Counted from the stretch's first letter, positions 46,485 through 58,704 are shown. The stretch is DNA of 64,000 nucleotides from Metellina segmentata (GCA_947359465.1 OX375876.1:65478998-65542997), one strand, 5' to 3'. The notes: a model not told the origin generated them from the sequence alone. Translations and numbers: made by a program.

Positions 46485-46734
46485 TAGCTCTTCAATGATT
46501 CTAAGAAAAATTTTGTCATTGAATATACATTATCGAACAACATTCAAATTATCCTTAAATGATTTGTAATGATGATTTCCTTCAATGCAACCCCTACAAT
46601 TGTTAAATTGCGAAAATTATCGCTTGGATAGAATTTGAGCATAACGAGTTTTATGAAAACTACCTTCTTCTTAGAATTAAACTACATTAATTCTGAACAT
46701 CGATTTAGAATAAAGGTTTTCAAACTACGTACTT
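46485..46734. other. AT-rich spacer
   Basis: No recognised feature. Confidence 0.4.
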
Positions 46735-46985
46735 CAGCTCACAAGGGAGCTTATAGGCCTCTTCGACTTGGAGAGCCGGGGTTGATTGGGTTTTATGGGG
46801 GAAGGACCATATTTAGGATCAAACTGAGCCAAAAACAAAACAAGCAACATCAAGTAATGAACATAGACACACACTATAAAGGTTTTACTGACATATGGTA
46901 GAGAAATAGACAGAGGAAGTAATCACCGCCTATAACTCGCAGATTGTTAGTCAAGTGAGCACAACCACTGAGCCACGGTGGACCC
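46735..46985 (-). repeat. SINE family D, minus-strand copy with head
   Basis: On the minus strand it starts GGGTCCACCGTGGCTCAGTG (A-box part TGGCTCAGTGG, as at 173). A decayed B box (GCGAGTTATAGG) and the family body (TCAGTAAAACCTTTATAGTG, ACTTGATGTTGCTTGTTTTG, TTTGGCTCAGTTTGATCC) follow. Confidence 0.65.
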
Positions 46986-49900
46986 TTACAGAGCAGAGGA
47001 TGTTTGGGTTCCCATAGTCTCTATATAATTTGTGCTATTTGAAAAAATAATCGTTCTCCTTATAGATTTTAAGAATGCCATTAATATGTAATTTTTAAAT
47101 GAATTCAACAACTGAGAAATAAAATTCTATTGATGCGATACAAGGGGACAATTTTTCAAATAATTAAAACATTCAACAAAAGCCTCTGACTAGACCAAAA
47201 AGTTTGAAAAAGATTGAGAGTGGTAGAAAGTTCATCCTTTATATACTAGATGGCGCTGTAGATATAACAAAGAAAATACTTCATTTCGACACTAGATGAC
47301 GCTGAATGAGAACTGTTGTATAATTTTTGCTTTTGAATAGGGGATTTAGGAATATTTGGAAGAAATACAATGAACGGTAGTCAAAGTTTTCCTCTTCCCC
47401 CATTCGGCAAATCCCTAACTTCCTCGAGTTATTTTTCCGATTTTCGAGAAGTGATAAACGAAAAATAAAAAAAGGTATCTTTCGTTTTGTTTGTATTTTT
47501 ACGCTCTTTTTATTTACGGTAAAATACACAAAACTCATTTCATTTCATCAGACGTGACGGACACGCCTGGGTGAGGACATATTAACCAGAACACTCTAGA
47601 TAGGTTGTAAAACAAAACGTTAAGTGACTGAAGGCTTGGAGCAGATTTCTCATTTTAGGAAATACGAGGTGGCTTGTTCCTTTTTATTATTACTATCCTA
47701 TACCTGCGGTTTCTTTTTTACGTATGAAAGAGAAAGTGGCCGTGCGGTTTTTGGAATAGCGATCAGGTGAGTTAACAGACACCAATTCTTTTGTGTACAA
47801 CGAAGCGAGGTGTAGTGTAAATGCTAATCGAAATAAAAGCGTTTAAAAACGTCTGTGGTAGGATTCATGTTTTACGGAATGATACTAAGGAAAAGTAAAA
47901 TTCTTTACGTATACATTTGTCAAACAACACACACGTTCAGTTTAGAATGGACAATTTTGAATGGACACCCGGAAGCAAAGGAGCTGGAATTGGGTTAGAA
48001 TTTACCCCACCCCAACTTGGGATATAGTACTTAACGAAGAGTAATGTAATGCTTTTTTTTCACCATATACAAGACAGTCAATGAAAGTTACATTTTAAGG
48101 ATAAGTAACGAAATTTGGAGTCAAAGGGAAAATGGCTGAAGGAGTTTACAAATACAATATCTTAGTATCAAATATGGATATTCTGTTGAGGTTAGTCTGT
48201 AGTTCACACCAGTAATTAGGTTTCGAAAGAGGTAACTTTACTATGGTCTGATGGTTGATAGTGTTTACAAAATATATTTTTAGTGTTAAAAATTATATCT
48301 TTTGTTAAGGTTAGTTCGTAATTTACACTACTCATTAGGTAACGACAAATATGACTTCACTCACTTTACAAAAAAGATTCAAGAACTAGCAGCAGGATTG
48401 CTAGAGTCCAATAGTTGTCTGTAGCAATTCTCTAGAATTGAGACAACCTATTCTGCGAAATGATGATTTGCATCCTGATACAGTGGCAGTTCTCACACGC
48501 ACTTTTTGGACGCAATTGCTAACCAAGGGATTTTAAATACATTGAAACTTTCATCTGTACAGCTTCAAGTATTATCAGGTGAGATCAATTGGATATATAT
48601 CCTAGCCAATGGAAGAAAAAAATGGGTTTTAAAAAGAAACTGGTAGCGGTATTTTAAAATCTCATAAAAGAATGTTTCTGGGCAATGTCACCCCATGATT
48701 CTGAAACATTTTGGGTGACATCGTCCATCATATTTTCGCCCTCATATGATTATTTACTCCATATTTAATAATTATAGACAATATTAACCATGCTTTGGCC
48801 AAATTTCCCATAAAGCACAACCCATTTAACCAACTAACTGCCAGAGCACCACCAAGAAAAATACAGATTCATGCAAGGTAATCCCTCTGCTACAAATATA
48901 GATTGCAACAGTTCTTACGACTCTGTTCCAGGTCTTTCTACCACGCAGAGCATTGACACTGAAAGAAAGCAGCAAACTACTGTAAGAATCAGTGTCGAAG
49001 ACTTTTCAGTTTATATACCAGCTCCGACATTTTAAATTTTGAAGATACGTTCGTTGTCTTTAGTTGAGAACAGAACTCTGTTGGACAGAATAATGCCACA
49101 GGAATTGAAAATGACCCGCCGAAGAAATTCAAAACTGAAGATTTTGCAATTCTAAGATTTTGGGGAAGAAATCTGCAAAAGACACACACATGATAGGCAT
49201 ACGTAATTAAAGTAAATGAAGATTGTGGATGGAAGATATTTTTTCTTTCTTTTTTTTCTAGAGAAGAAATGTTAAAGAGGTTTCCGGGTAGAGCTGACGG
49301 ATCAAGTATTCCCACACCTGATTTAGTGTACTTACCTTCTCTTGCTCAAAGGAAAGAAGTGTTTACCATTTCAAAGATGATTTGTTAACACTTTCACGTT
49401 TGTTTTTTGCTTCTTGACTTTAAATGATATTCAATGAAACTGTTTTTTAATTCAACAATCTATGTTTCGTTAGTAAAGTTTTATCTCCATGAAGAATTCA
49501 AAAATATACAATGGACGAAACAGTTTGTGTGCACATACGTAATTTTAAGGATTCAACCAAAGTTTATCACTTACGATTCCTCTTTCCTTGATAGGAGCTT
49601 ATTGTTCATTGTTTTAAAATTCAATATTGTTTTGGCTGTTAAGCTAAGAACTCTTTTCACACAATAGGATATAACCTTTCTATTAAAATATAAAAAAATT
49701 AACGAACTATTGTAATAATATTACTTTTCTTTGATGGCTCAAAAGATAAATTTCTAAATAAAAAAATACTTTAATAATTTTTATTTGATGAAATAATACA
49801 GAAGGAATACTTTGCGAAAAAAACAAATAAAAAAAAAAGGATACACGGAAATATTTTTGTGATTTTAAATCCATCAGTTCAAACTTTTTTGAATACAATT

Positions 49901-51410
49901 CGGTGGATAAGCCAAGGACAAGAATAACAAATACCAAAAACCAGAACCAAAAAACGCTAGTTTTACATCGTTTAAGTGTTATCATACAAAAAATAGGATT
50001 TAAATTTCAAATAAAAAAGTACTCAAAGAAGAACCGTAGTAGGTAAAAGAAATCAATTTAAAATGTTTATGCAAAAAACATTTAAAAGGGAGAAGAGTAA
50101 TATCGTTGCAAGCGTTTGTACTCGATATATTAGAGCGACATAAGATGTTACTTATGACATGAATTTATGTCCTTATTAGTTAATAGAATTTCATGAGAAA
50201 GTCTGGAACAGCGAATATCGATAGATTACAAAGGATAGCAGAAGTTTTAACATTTCGCTTCTTAGAATGTTAAATAGCATCCACAGGGCGTCCATTTTTG
50301 TTGTTTAACGACATGGGAAGTTTCGTCTTGTTGCTGTTTAAATTGTTAAAATTTTACTTTTTTAATAAACGTTCATTTTCACAACAAAAGTTTTATTGAC
50401 ATCACAGTCCACTAACTCGACTGTGACAGCTGTTAAGAAACGTCTTCAATACTTTGAAATTTTCTTTTCAAAAATAGCTATCTAGAAGATAATAAATAGT
50501 AAAAGATATACTTAAATGAGGCAATAGATAAAAACTGCACAGCACAGAGGTAGACAAATATATTTATTTACTAAATAAACATTTTTTAATTACTTTATCG
50601 CTCAGCCAACGAGTGGAAATATTATATTCCAGCACTCGTACTTGAACTCTATTTACAAATATCCTGTTCGTAACCTTAACACTGAGAGAATGTTTCAAAT
50701 GCTAAAAACTATTATTTGAATGTTAGTTGAATGCAGATAGTGTTTCAAAACAATTGATTTTATTATTAAGAGTACAATTTTCTTTGGTCTAATTAGCTTT
50801 TAACCAATCATGTTCAATTTAATAATGATTTACACTCGAATCTATTATAACAAGTTTCTGTTTTCTGGAAAACGTTTTATTAAATTAAATAACTAGATCT
50901 ACATTGGCTAGTCCATTCATGCTGTAATAATGATCCGAATATATTTTCTCACAAAAAGCTGTTATAATTACATAAAGTTTTATGATTATTATTATTATTA
51001 TTATTATTATCATTTTATATTTTGTTCGGGATGTTATAATTTTGTTACAATGCTTATTTTGGTCACGTAATGTTTTTCCGTCGTATGAACTAAATGTGTA
51101 TTTTATATTTCCAATTAATTTATCACGGACATATTTAAATCATCAACAAATAAAAATATATTGAAAGGACATCAAAATGTTTTGCCGTAGAGATTTATGT
51201 GATTGCTGATCAAGTTTTGTTGAAGAAAGATTAAATGAAACATATTGAATAAATTTAAAAATCCTTCTTTTTCAAAAAGAGAAGTAAATATATTATCGAA
51301 AGATTTACATAAGCAGTTTACATTAGTAGATTTTTAAAATATCTAAACATTATTTTAAAAATATTAAAATACTAGTTAAAAGTTTTCAATAGTTTAAAAA
51401 TTATCTTGAC
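46986..51410. other. Long stretch without recognised genes
   Basis: About 4.4 kb, AT-rich in part. Frames of 85 codons (47538-47281, minus), 108 codons (49315-48989, minus), 77 codons (49434-49667, plus) and 92 codons (49985-49707, minus) show no known motif. A (TTA/ATT)n microsatellite lies at about 50983-51011. An imperfect hairpin centred on CAATTCT / AGAATTG lies near 48430-48450. Confidence 0.35.
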
Positions 51411-51640
51411 ACCTAACTAGTATGGTAGTCATTGCGTTTGTCTATCATCCAGTAGGTTCAGGGTCTGAATCTCGATTGTCAATCTCATGGATGTTGCTAA
51501 TTATCCCTGTTAGGAGTAACGGCGGCTTACTCAATGGATGATCCTTCACAACTAGCCATCAGTTAGCCCATTGTAATTCAAAAGTCTTAAAAGGTCCAAT
51601 GGTCGGGAATTAGAAATAAACTATGTAATAAAGTAACCCC
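51411..51640 (+). repeat. Possible SINE-like piece with tRNA-like head
   Basis: CTAGTATGGTAGTCATTGCG resembles an A-box region, and GGTTCAGGGTCTGAATCTCG a B-box region about 35 bp further on. The following ~150 bp (GGAGTAACGGCGGCTTACTC, CCATCAGTTAGCCCATTGTA) is less AT-rich and might be body. No second copy is in the window to confirm it. Confidence 0.35.
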
Positions 51641-53163
51641 TTACTTAATATTGGCACTGGAGGTAATCGTTTACAAAATGTTTTGTCATCTCATTTTCTA
51701 AATGTATTCCGGATTTTAGGTTTTTCTTTGTATACCCTATCTAATAAGTGTACTAAATGGAAAAAAATGAGTCCCGATTTGCATTATTGATTGAAACTCA
51801 GAAATAAGTTCAATAAACTTGTCGATGTACTACAAATTACTGCTTTTAAACTTTATTGATTTATTGTTTAGTTTAGTTGCATTGCCTGAACACCTATTTC
51901 TGTGACAGTATACTTCAGAACCTCATTGTTTCTAATAAGTTTGAGTTGAATAATATAATCCGAAATATATGGTATTCTAAAAATTCGAATGTATAATTCA
52001 CCACCAACAAAAAATGCCCTCCTAGAGAATTTTAAAAACTCCTTTGCATTTCTAATTTGATTATTTTATTGAAACTCAAATTGGTCCTCCAGAAATACCA
52101 GCCAAAATAGCTTTGAATTTAAAATTTACCATTTAAAACAATGTCGGACGCCTTCAGCCAAACCTATACAAAGACTATCATTAGCAAAGCTGCATACTTG
52201 GTAGCATTCGGGCAAAAGTAGCGTAAAATTGGGATGTAATAGCTTTTCCGCATTTTATGCAACCAGAGCACGATGGGGCAGCAACGAAACGGTAAAAACG
52301 GCAATCTAACTAAAAAGAAGCAGGTAAAGAAATAAAATAAAAAGCGAAAGCTTCCGTCATCTAATTTGTTTCTAGCGATAAAAAAAAGCGTTCCCTATCT
52401 GTTTTTATCCTCAGAATGTCTTGTGCAACGGCTTTTGCTTGTTAAGAAAATACCACGTGAGTGATTGAAAAGATATTATAACCGATAACAAACTCTTCTC
52501 TTTTCCTGGGGATATACACGTATGTGGAATTGTAATCCGAGATTAAATTCGGGTGATTTGAGTTGTTACAGGAAACGACTTTATGAAAAAAAAAGGGAAA
52601 CAAGCAATTTCCCTTTCTGATATGTCCTTTTTATTGAGACTTCCGTTGGTTACTGTAACAATTTGGATTATCCTTTATTTGGAATTGGCCTGTATGGTGA
52701 TTAGATTTCCCTGTTCGTGTGATAGGAAGCTTTTATGTCGTAAAAAGGGTTTGGAATTGCTTGACACTGTTTTTATTATGCAGATTTGTATCAGTTTTCT
52801 TGTTGGTATTTTAAAATTTAACTACATAAATATGTATTTGATTAAGATAACATCGTGAACAAATTGAATTATGGAATCTGAAATCCATCAACTTTGCATT
52901 TGATCATGAAAGTATGTGATCGGATTTTAAATTATCATTGTCAAGAAACTGTGCATGGTATCATTGAAAATTAGGTTAAATTTTATTAATTTTTTGAAAT
53001 TGAACTTAATTTTTGAGTGACTAGCAGTTATTAATAAACAATAATAAAAATTCAAGGCAAAGGAATGAATGATAAATCTTAAGTTATTTGAAGTTATAAG
53101 AATGTATTAAAAATCGGAAAACTAAATAAATCTGTTGATTTTTGTGACATCTAAGTGTTGATT
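51641..53163. other. AT-rich stretch
   Basis: The 91-codon plus frame at 52583-52858 has hydrophobic stretches (WIILYLELACMVI) but no recognised family and no supporting context. No repeat was matched. Confidence 0.35.
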
Positions 53164-53165
53164 TA

Positions 53166-55104
53166 ACACACTGCTGGTCATCGAAAATGCAACTACCTTT
53201 GACTATACAACAGCATGAAGGAAGCTTTGATATAGCCTTACCTTGGACCAATAGCTTTGAAATTCACACCATTATACCACGCATGATTCACGTGTATCAT
53301 GAAAGGATAGGCAAATAATTAGCACGGCAGAGTGTTTTTGAATCATGTGCACCAGTAACACCCTGTTAGCAGTATAAAAAGACATAACAGATAGCTGGTT
53401 TTAAGTACTGGAATTGTGTTTTCTCGCTGTTATAGGACAATTACACTTTTTCGAAAAATACGTCAGTCATGCGAGCACGTTTCTGAGTTTGACAGTGGAA
53501 GAATTGTGGTTTATCGAGGCTGCAAGTTTATCGTTCCGAGAAATCGGTGTTCGTGTTGGACGAAATCAAGACCCCGTGATGCGAATACAGAGTCGGTGAG
53601 TGCAAAAGGGACGAACTGACCAATGAAAGATTGCATCAACCTCGTCACTCCACCTGACGAGAAGACAGATAGATATCTTGTGCGCATGGTTATTACATAT
53701 CGTACTGCAACATGAACCCTAGCTCAAGAATTAGGGTACGTTGCACAACACCTAATGTCTACGCGGAAAATTAGACGTCGTCTGAAGAAGTTAGGAATTT
53801 TTTCAGAGTGTCTATTGTCGCAACTACCTTTGACTATACACCGCAAGCAACTGTGACTTCACTGGTGCATATAATGCCGCATATGACCAAACGAATGGCA
53901 TGCCATCGTCTTTCCAGTATAATATCGGTTCAGTCTATAGCACCACGAAGAGTGCATCCTAGTCTGGCGACACCACGGCGACAGACTGTATGACTCGTGC
54001 ATTGTACATCGACATACCGGTTCATCACCAGGTGTTATGGTAAGGGGCTAAATTGGATTTTCCATAATCTAGTCCGCATTGACGGTACCCTCAATTGCCA
54101 CCGCTGTATACCTGAAATTTTAGAGCCTTCCCTTATCTTCAGGACTTGCTTGTGGGCATTTTTCTACAGGACAATTTCCGTACACAGGTCACGCAATGCC
54201 CAATTCATTATTGTCCACAAGGTTTCACTTCTTCTATACCCATTCCCTAGTTCTATAACCCATCGAACATGCCAGTCAATTTTTGACAAACTACCTGCAC
54301 AGCAAAGTACGTATAGACGGTACGCTCAACGGCCTCCGTTGTATATCTTAATTTTTAGAGCAAGTTGCTTTCTCTTATCATCAAAGCCCAGGTGTTGAAT
54401 TTTCAAAGCTGAATTCACAAACTTTCGATGAAAAGCAGGTAAGGTTCCAAAGTCGAAATGTGGGCTGAGATTGCCTATCTATTTTTCTAGTAAATCGAAA
54501 ATATATGAAATAGAAACCAAATGATCGAGGAGTCTGCCTTTAAGTTAAAATAAGTTTAATAATGATTGAACTGCTACATTTGCGCCGATTGTGTGCGGCA
54601 TGTGTTGAAAAGCATGAGTAGTGTACTAAAAGCACCAACTCAACAAGTTTATATAATCAAAAAAGAGCGACGACAGCGCCGCTTAGAATTAACTTACAAA
54701 ATCTTAATTCGGGAGGACGTTTTTGACATCAGGTCTTGCCTGTAGATGAACAGCAAAAAGCTTGATCGCAGATGGCATACAACGTGCAATTCCTTATTGT
54801 CTACAAGGTTTCACTTCTTCAATGGCCCGCTCGTTCACCAGATATAAGTATAGTCCATCGAACATGCATGGTCAATAATCGATCGATTACTGGCACTGCA
54901 CAGACCACACGCGGCTACACCAGATGAACATTTGAAATGTAAGGAAACAGAATGGACATCATACATCAAACATTGGATTCGTGTAGCAGCAGTTATTGCT
55001 GACTATGAAGACTACGTGAAATGCTGATTTCTTCGTGTTCTTTTGTTATCTATTTATTTATCTTGTTTTTCATGGTGTTGTATTTTCGATGGTAAGCAGT
55101 GTGT
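53166..55104 (+). mobile_element. Decayed Tc1-like transposon with both TIRs and an internal duplication
   Basis: The left TIR ACACACTGCTGGTCATCGAA with AATGCAAC is matched by the right TIR, whose reverse complement is ACACACTGCTTACCATCGAA with AATACAAC. TA flanks both (53164-53165, 55105-55106). The 1939-bp length exceeds the usual 1.3-1.7 kb of Tc1 elements, at least in part because the C-terminal coding region is present twice (see the pseudogene). The element is old: the coding region is full of stops and frameshifts. Confidence 0.85.
53410..55020 (+). pseudogene. Tc1-type transposase pseudogene
   Basis: Fragments in shifting frames follow the order of a Tc1-type transposase. An N-terminal helix-turn-helix region reads HVSEFDSGRIV then ASLSFREIGVRVGRNQDPVM (about 53480-53590). 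A linker includes RKIRRRLKKLGI (about 53768-53800) and LPLTIHRKQL (about 53823-53852). A DDE-core piece IFLQDNFRTQV (about 54157-54190) places the second catalytic Asp in QDN. A C-terminal piece ARSFTRYKYSPSNMHG (about 54825-54870) is related to PARSPDxSPIEHVW of functional relatives. Sequence around 54080-54290 and 54315-54870 repeats part of the C-terminal half, indicating an internal duplication or recombination. No continuous frame exists, so it is inactive. Confidence 0.8.
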
Positions 55105-55106
55105 TA

Positions 55107-55689
55107 ATAAAATTAACCAAATTTAAAAATAATGATGCGAGTAGTATTTTATTTTTGTATCGCTTTATTTTCACAACCAAAACTCAAATGTAACTACAAA
55201 TTTTTTAAAATCTAATTTGGACTGCTTGAACTAATTCGAATTTGTATGGATTTATTTTTAAATACATTTTGATACAGATCATACTCAAATTCGGTCCGTT
55301 TTAAATAATAATTCGTGATAAAGTATTTACTAGCGATATAATTACTTTTTATGTTAAACTATGTAAATGAATATATAATATACTGTGTTTTGAGAAATGA
55401 ATTTTACCTATTTTCAAGACATAAATATCAAAACTAGTTTTCCAGAGCAACTAACATTAAACATTTTGAACAGTACCTTTTACAGATAGATACCTATAAT
55501 GTTGAGTTTAAATAAATTTAATGCGTTTAATTTAAATATTTCTTTTAAAATATTTCAAGAAATTCAGTTTTTTCTTTTAAAATATTTCGAGGAATATTGA
55601 AAAACAAAAATAAATTGACATGTTTTGAAATACTTTAGGAATACTGTTAGAAAAAATTCATACGTTGGCATAAAGAAAACGTTTGTAAA
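55107..55689. other. AT-rich spacer between two transposons
   Basis: No recognised feature. ATTTCTTTTAAAATATTTC-type wording is repeated near 55537 and 55573. Confidence 0.4.
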
Positions 55690-55691
55690 TA

Positions 55692-56953
55692 TTGGGTCCT
55701 CCGGAAAGTTCTGCGGTTTTTCAAATCGGAGCGCTTTGTTATTGTTATTTTGCTACTGCTGATAAGGATTGACCTTGATTGAAGCAGATGCGAAGATTCG
55801 ATCTTTTCTGCTTTCATTGCATAATTCTACTTATGTCATAATATTTGTTTCACTGCAGTGATAGTAATGAGAACCAGAAAGTTCATTTACGTCATATTAG
55901 GCTCTTTTATTTTAAGAAAGGAAAAAAATGCTAGTCAGACTGCTCGCAAAATGTGTGCTGTATATGGACAAAGTGCTGTTTCTGATGACGCAGTTCGAAG
56001 ATGGTTTGATTAATTTAAGGGTGGAAATTTGAGCCTCGAAGATGATGCCCACTCTGGACGACCATCCTCGGTAAACGAGGGCCTATTAAAAGAAGCTATC
56101 GCTGAAAATCCACGTTACACAGTTCAGGAACTACAGACTAAATATTCCAAAAAGTACAGTTCATGTTCATCTGAAGAAGATTGGGTATGTAAGCCGCTAC
56201 GATGTATGGGTACCCAATACTTTAACAGAATATGCTTGCTCGAATTTCGGCATGTGATTCTTTGCTGAAACGAAATGAAGAAGCTACTTTTTTGAAACGG
56301 CTGATTAATGGAGATGAGAAGTGGACACTACACAATAATGTTACAAGAAAAAGATTATGGGGTAAGCCAAATGATACTGCCCAAGTAACATCGAGAGGGG
56401 GCTGCATCCCAAAAGTAATGATTTGTGTATGGTGGGCCTACAAAGGAATTGTTCATTATGAATTGTAGCCACGAAATCAGACAATAAATTCGGACAAATA
56501 CTGTTCTCAAATGGCAGTATTAAAAGCAGAAATCGAAGCAAAGCAACCAGAACTAACGAATCGTCGAGGTGTTGCCTTTCAGTATGACAATGCGCAGCCC
56601 CACATTTCGCTGAATGTCAGACAAAGACTTATTAAGTATAGCTGAGATGTTTTGTGTCACCTCACGCATATTCACCAGACCTTGCCCATAGATTTTCACC
56701 TCTTCAGCTCACTTCAAAATTCACTGAACGGCCTGGAGTTCAATTCTTTGGAGACTGTCAAAACAGCACCTCGATAACTTCTTTACAAATAAGCCTAATG
56801 ATTTTTTAAAAAGAATTTTCCAGCTGCCAGAAAGATAGCTAAAAGCCCTAGAACAAAATGGGGCTTATGTTATTTAATAATATTTTCTTATGTTTTTGTA
56901 CTGCTTCCTTGGTACTCATCATAAAAAACCGCAGAACTTTCTGGATGACCCAA
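55692..56953 (+). mobile_element. Mariner element (1262 bp) with ~30-bp TIRs, inactive
   Basis: The left TIR TTGGGTCCTCCGGAAAGTTC then TGCGGTTTTT is matched by the right TIR, whose reverse complement is TTGGGTCATCCAGAAAGTTC then TGCGGTTTTT. TA precedes the left end (55690-55691); on the right the expected TA reads GA, probably a mutation. The length is normal for mariner. Confidence 0.93.
55868..56880 (+). pseudogene. Mariner (DD34D) transposase pseudogene
   Basis: The N-terminal part (NASQTARKMCAVYGQSAVSD, then SLEDDAHSGRPSSVNEGLL at about 56030-56090) is the helix-turn-helix region with the typical SGRPS linker. The catalytic core follows in other frames. GDEKW has its Asp codon at 56313-56315, with KVMICVWWAYKGIVHYEL after it. 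QYDNAQPH has Asp at 56586-56588, and IDFHLF has Asp at 56691-56693. The last two Asp codons are 105 bp apart, which leaves 34 residues between them, the mariner signature. Frameshifts lie between about 56155 and 56232, and stops occur (for example before PRNQTINSD and at about 56643), so it cannot make an active enzyme. Confidence 0.93.
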
Positions 56954-57300
56954 GATATACATATGGAAGAACAAGTTTTTACAAGAAATCCAGCAGTACA
57001 TCACCTTATAGAGCTTATTTACAAATTACTTTAAATTATAGAAGATTCTATTTTTTTGTTAATATTTCTGTTCTTCGTTAGCTCGTTTTAGCCTTAACCT
57101 CTTCAACATGTCAAACTTTTACACAACGAATCAACTTTTATTTTAAGATATTGAGTTAACCTGATTTTCTCGTATTTAAAATAATACCTTCTCACAGTCG
57201 TAAATCTAGAATTAGTAAACTGTTTTCATCGATCTATGCCAAGGTGGCGGATTGATTGTTTCGTTTACCTCGTTAAATACTTGTCATTTATAAATTTTTT
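56954..57300. other. AT-rich spacer
   Basis: No recognised feature. Confidence 0.4.
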
Positions 57301-57499
57301 AAAACCCCATGTGGTATTTAAGACAACATTCTGTTTCATGGATTAAAAGTTAGGAAATAGGAATTTTACAGTTTACATAATTTACATCAGTAAACAAATC
57401 CGTAGGATTCAGCCTAATTTGACCCTCGTGGGACCAAAGAAAGACCTTATTGTTACAAACCAGTGTTTAGTAAAATTCAATGTTTTGATTACATATTTC
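57301..57499 (+). repeat. Direct repeat S, copy 1
   Basis: ACCCCATGTGGTATTTAAGA, TCAGTAAACAAATCCGTAGG, TGGGACCAAAGAAAGACCTT and TTACAAACCAGTGTTTAGTA match 58705-58910 in the same orientation. The last ~60 bp are nearly identical. Confidence 0.85.
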
Positions 57500-57644
57500 G
57501 TATAATCGAAATTTTTTTAATAGAATTTTAAGTTAAGTATCAATTGGAAGAGAAACAACCTCATATAATGGTGTTAATATTTTTAACGGAACTCCAGATC
57601 GCTTTTTGCCTAAAGATGGGATAATTAAACGTATATTGAGATGT

Positions 57645-58454
57645 GGTACAGCTACACTCTACGTTTATGAGTGATGGCAACGGCTTGGCGATTTTTTTTT
57701 GGCGCACTTCTAGTAGCGAGTTACGATAAATTAAGGCAACCCATCTTTCGTTGCTGTTGTTGTGGTTTTCATGGCAACCTCGGCAAACGGAAACTTTTAA
57801 TTTTCATTTTGAATATTCTAGAAAGTTCTTCCAAAATCCGTTAAAGTCGTTTGATTTCATTGATTCGTTTGAAATTTTTTCTTTCCTCCCATTGGTTATT
57901 TTGTTTTTAAAATATCCTTTGATTCCATTGATCCTTTTAAATCGTTTTCTGTGATACCATTGGTCCTTTTATTTGTATTTTGACAGTTGTGGAATTTTTA
58001 TTTTATTATAATAGTTTTTTCATGTCAGGATTAAGAGTTTTTTTTTTTTTGACCATTTTCGTTTCCATTATTTTTTTACGAGAGAATTCTGACTTTATCA
58101 GGTATTATTTCTTACTTTTTTTCTTTTGTAAATCTTTTTCCTTTTTCAACATGCTTTATGTATTTAGTGTAATTGATAAGTTTCAGGTTATTTTTACCAT
58201 TCGTAGCTTAGTTTCTCTGCTGGTTCACAAATGTGTTTTGATATGTGCTTAAGCTTACTACTTTTTGTGAAAGTTTTACAAAAATATACTTTTTAAAACG
58301 TTCTGAAATATGTTTAAAAAGTGTGTTGTAAAAAGAAAAAAAAATTGTGAAATTAGAGTTAGGAAATAATTCTTTACTTGGCAACTTTAGAAGTGCGTCA
58401 AAAAAATCGCCAAAGCCGTTGCCATCACTCATAAACGTAGAGTGTAGCTGTACC
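57645..58454. mobile_element. 810-bp non-autonomous DNA transposon with ~68-bp TIRs
   Basis: The ends read GGTACAGCTACACTCTACGT and on through TTATGAGTGATGGCAACGGC; both ends are identical for the first ~42 bp, with a few changes to about 68 bp. TGAGATGT flanks both sides exactly (57637-57644 and 58455-58462), an 8-bp target duplication. That fits hAT or Merlin; the GG start leans away from typical hAT ends. The interior is T-rich on the plus strand and holds two short hydrophobic frames (57751-57954 and 57980-58252) without transposase motifs. Near-perfect TIRs and duplication suggest one of the younger insertions here. Confidence 0.92.
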
Positions 58455-58462
58455 TGAGATGT

Positions 58463-58704
58463 TTTGAATATCTGGATAATTTTTTATTAAAATATAAAGC
58501 AATTTGTTTCTTTAAGATGTACACAACCCTACAATAATGGGCCGGACAGCAAGATGTGAAGGTAAAGTCAAAGAATACATGCTTCAATAGGGGAATGGTT
58601 CCTCACGTGCTGCAATTACACTAGCAACACTTCTGTTAATACTTTCAACAAGGTTTTGATACACAGCTATGTGTATTTGTGTCCATTTCTGCTGCAATTT
58701 TGTA
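58463..58704. other. Spacer between the 810-bp element and repeat S
   Basis: A short plus-strand frame starting MGRTARCEGKVKEYML (58538) stops soon. It may be a remnant of a transposase N-terminus, but this is not supported by further motifs. Confidence 0.3.

Noticed and set aside
48989..49315. 108-codon minus frame
   Set aside because: No recognisable domain, low-complexity stretches and no supporting context, so not called as a gene.
52583..52858. 91-codon frame with hydrophobic segments, considered as a membrane protein gene
   Set aside because: No family motif, no neighbouring exon or signal, and AT-rich composition readily yields such frames.
57980..58252. 90-codon hydrophobic frame suggesting a membrane protein
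   Set aside because: It lies in a T-rich strand inside a non-autonomous transposon, so Phe/Leu-rich translation is a composition effect.
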